Below, in pieces: positions 6,144 through 7,061 of a stretch of DNA of 7,061 nucleotides. The stretch is from Candidatus Beckwithbacteria bacterium (lineage in GTDB: Bacteria > Patescibacteriota > Microgenomatia > UBA1400 > UBA1449). Numbering within the stretch: position 1 is the stretch's first letter; every line of letters begins with the position of its first letter. The stretch covers positions 1 to 7,061 of the forward strand of contig JAAZND010000061.1 of assembly GCA_012798485.1 (NCBI GenBank), written 5' to 3'. The notes beneath the pieces were generated by a model. It was not told where the DNA came from. It did not search any database and saw only the letters and a program-made list of their open reading frames with translations. The translations under genes and the position numbers were made by a program.

Positions 6144-6923
6144 ATGTTATCAGTAATTATTTTAACTCATAACGAAGAACAGATGTTGCCAAAAGCTTTA
6201 GAATCTGTAAAAAATTTGGCCGATGAAATTTTAGTAATAGATAAAAAATCGACTGACAGCACTTTAGAGATTGCTAAGAAATTTAACGCTAAACTTGTTA
6301 AGTTTGAAGGAGAAGAATTTGATCAGTGGCGAAATCTTGGTATTGAACATGCCAAAGGTGATTGGCTATTTTACCTTGATCCCGATGAAAGAGTGACAGA
6401 AAATTTAGCTAAAGAAATTCGAGCAGTAATTGATCAGGAAGAAAATGATGTTTATAAAATGAAACGCCAAAATTATTGGTGGGGAAAACAGTTTCAGTAT
6501 TGTGGGGCAAGTCCAGATTGGGTGACGCGACTTTTTAAAAAAGAGAAACTGCAAAAATGGCAGGGAATTATTCATGAATCACCAGTTTACGAAGGTAAGG
6601 TAGGAGAACTTGAAAATTCTCTGGTTCATTTTACCCATCGTGATTTTGTCAGCGGACTTAAAAAAAGCTACCAATGGACCAGAATGGAAGCTCAGCTTTT
6701 TTATAATGCTTCCCATCCTCCAGTAAAAGTTAAAAATTTAGTTAGCGTTTTTGTCAAAAAATTTTGGCAAAAGTATATCTCTCAAAAAGGCTATCAAGAA
6801 GGGGTTGAAGGTTTTATTGAATCCTTAGTCCAAGCTATCAATCGTTTTATGGTTTATGTGCTTCTGTGGGAAATGCAGCAAGAACCAAGCTTAGAAGAAA
6901 AATACAAAAAACTAGATAATTAA
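6144..6923 (+). CDS. GT2-family glycosyltransferase, WaaE/KdtX-like
   Basis: This 259-residue enzyme matches the usual length of WaaE/KdtX-like GT2 proteins. The strand-turn LSVIILTHNEEQML (2-15) leads to EILVIDKKSTDST (28-40), DQWRNLGIEHAKGDW (60-74), FYLDPDERV (76-84) with the metal-binding DPDE at 79-82, RLFKKE (129-134), GIIHESP (141-147) and a C-terminal membrane-hugging segment ending LLWEMQ (240-245). It would add a hexose from a nucleotide sugar to a lipid-linked or core oligosaccharide on the inner membrane face. It is a paralogue of the minus-strand enzyme at 162-1064 but keeps the canonical QxRN-G and IHE motifs that the other has lost. Its start follows the palindrome by 10 nt and has no Shine-Dalgarno. 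A TACATT at 6130-6135 could be a weak -10 box. Whether it is co-transcribed with the upstream genes is unclear. Confidence 0.9.
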   Translation: MLSVIILTHNEEQMLPKALESVKNLADEILVIDKKSTDSTLEIAKKFNAKLVKFEGEEFDQWRNLGIEHAKGDWLFYLDPDERVTENLAKEIRAVIDQEENDVYKMKRQNYWWGKQFQYCGASPDWVTRLFKKEKLQKWQGIIHESPVYEGKVGELENSLVHFTHRDFVSGLKKSYQWTRMEAQLFYNASHPPVKVKNLVSVFVKKFWQKYISQKGYQEGVEGFIESLVQAINRFMVYVLLWEMQQEPSLEEKYKKLDN

Positions 6924-6927
6924 TTTT

Positions 6928-6949
6928 TGGTTCATGACTAGTTTAACCA
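6928..6949 (+). repeat. Short inverted repeat upstream of the putative transposase, possible IS end
   Basis: TGGTT (6928-6932) pairs with AACCA (6945-6949) around a 12-nt loop, starting 5 nt after the stop of the glycosyltransferase gene. IS elements of this kind have terminal inverted repeats close to the transposase start, so the element's left end may lie here, around 6924-6950. The matching right end and target duplication are outside the window, so this cannot be confirmed. Confidence 0.25.
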
Positions 6950-6960
6950 TATAAAAACGG

Positions 6961-6968
6961 TATAAAAT
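6961..6968 (+). promoter_or_regulatory. -10 element of the putative transposase, leaderless spacing
   Basis: TATAAAAT contains TAAAAT (6963-6968), one base off TATAAT, with exactly 6 nt before the ATG at 6975. This repeats the geometry seen at the flippase gene and again implies a transcript starting at or near the start codon, with no Shine-Dalgarno. No good -35 box is seen. A related TATAAAAA lies 11 nt upstream (6950-6957). Confidence 0.45.
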
Positions 6969-6974
6969 CAAGTC

Positions 6975-7061
6975 ATGACAAATAAAAATAGATATAAGAA
7001 ACTTGCGCATATTTCGGAGCAAAAATTTAGACAATTACTTAGATATTTTGCGTTAGATATT
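6975..7061 (+). CDS. N-terminus of a putative IS1595-family transposase (cut by window end)
   Basis: An open frame of 29 codons runs from ATG to the last base of the window. Its product starts MTNKNRYKKLAHISEQKF and continues RQLLRYFALDI. The pattern of a short basic start, 'ISE.KFR.LL..FA.D', then presumably a helix-turn-helix, resembles N-termini of IS1595/ISXO2-type transposases, whose DDE-like nuclease domain would lie beyond the window. The frame is open to the edge and has a -10-like hexamer at leaderless spacing. With only 29 residues the family call is tentative; another small helix-turn-helix protein would look alike. Confidence 0.5.
   Translation, partial: MTNKNRYKKLAHISEQKFRQLLRYFALDI

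Noticed and set aside
162..6923. Alternative genetic code with TGA read as an amino acid
   Set aside because: The genes end at ordinary stops, including a TGA at 5177-5179 that forms an ATGA overlap, and no long frame needs in-frame TGA readthrough.
1..7061. CRISPR array, tRNA or rRNA
   Set aside because: No regularly spaced repeats, cloverleaf-like sequences or rRNA-like G+C-rich stretches were seen, and nearly all of the DNA is occupied by protein genes.

Overview
The window is AT-rich (lines I counted run from about 15% to 33% G+C). It is packed with envelope-polysaccharide genes, with short overlaps between neighbours and almost no spacer. Standard stop codons are used, including TGA. 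Low G+C, compact gene packing, mostly missing Shine-Dalgarno sequences and a stack of fast-diverging glycosyltransferases suggest a Patescibacteria/CPR-type bacterium or another small-genome AT-rich lineage. That assignment is inference; no marker gene is present.

Layout. At the left edge (1-52) is what may be the last 16 codons of an unidentified plus-strand gene. A 109-nt gap (53-161) with two hairpins separates it from a convergent minus-strand pair: a Wzx-type flippase (2493 to 1051) and a WaaE/KdtX-like GT2 glycosyltransferase (1064 to 162), overlapping by 14 nt. A 48-nt divergent promoter region (2494-2541) carries an 11-bp direct repeat at a 20-nt period. From it, the plus-strand genes run rightward: a GT87-like GT-C membrane glycosyltransferase (2542-3762), a very Phe-rich GT39/TMTC-like GT-C protein (3752-5179), a rhamnosyltransferase-like GT2 (5176-6081) and, after a 62-nt gap holding a perfect 30-nt palindrome, a second WaaE-like GT2 (6144-6923). 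At the right edge (6975 to the end) begins what looks like an IS1595-family transposase.

How the genes may work together (inference from family knowledge): the three GT2 enzymes would add sugars from nucleotide donors to a growing lipid-linked glycan on the cytoplasmic face. The Wzx-like protein would flip the product across the membrane. The two GT-C proteins would add sugars from polyprenyl-phosphate donors outside, or help assemble the glycan there. No nucleotide-sugar synthesis gene, initiating transferase, recognisable Wzy polymerase or chain-length regulator is visible, so this is part of a larger locus.

The most interesting signals are regulatory and structural. Two genes have -10-like hexamers 6 nt before ATG, the spacing expected of leaderless mRNAs. 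The divergent operator-like repeat overlaps one of these promoters. A mobile-repeat-like palindrome abuts a start codon that has no Shine-Dalgarno. A G+C-rich palindromic island lies in frame inside a GT-C gene. I see no evidence of a wholly new defence or enzymatic system here.
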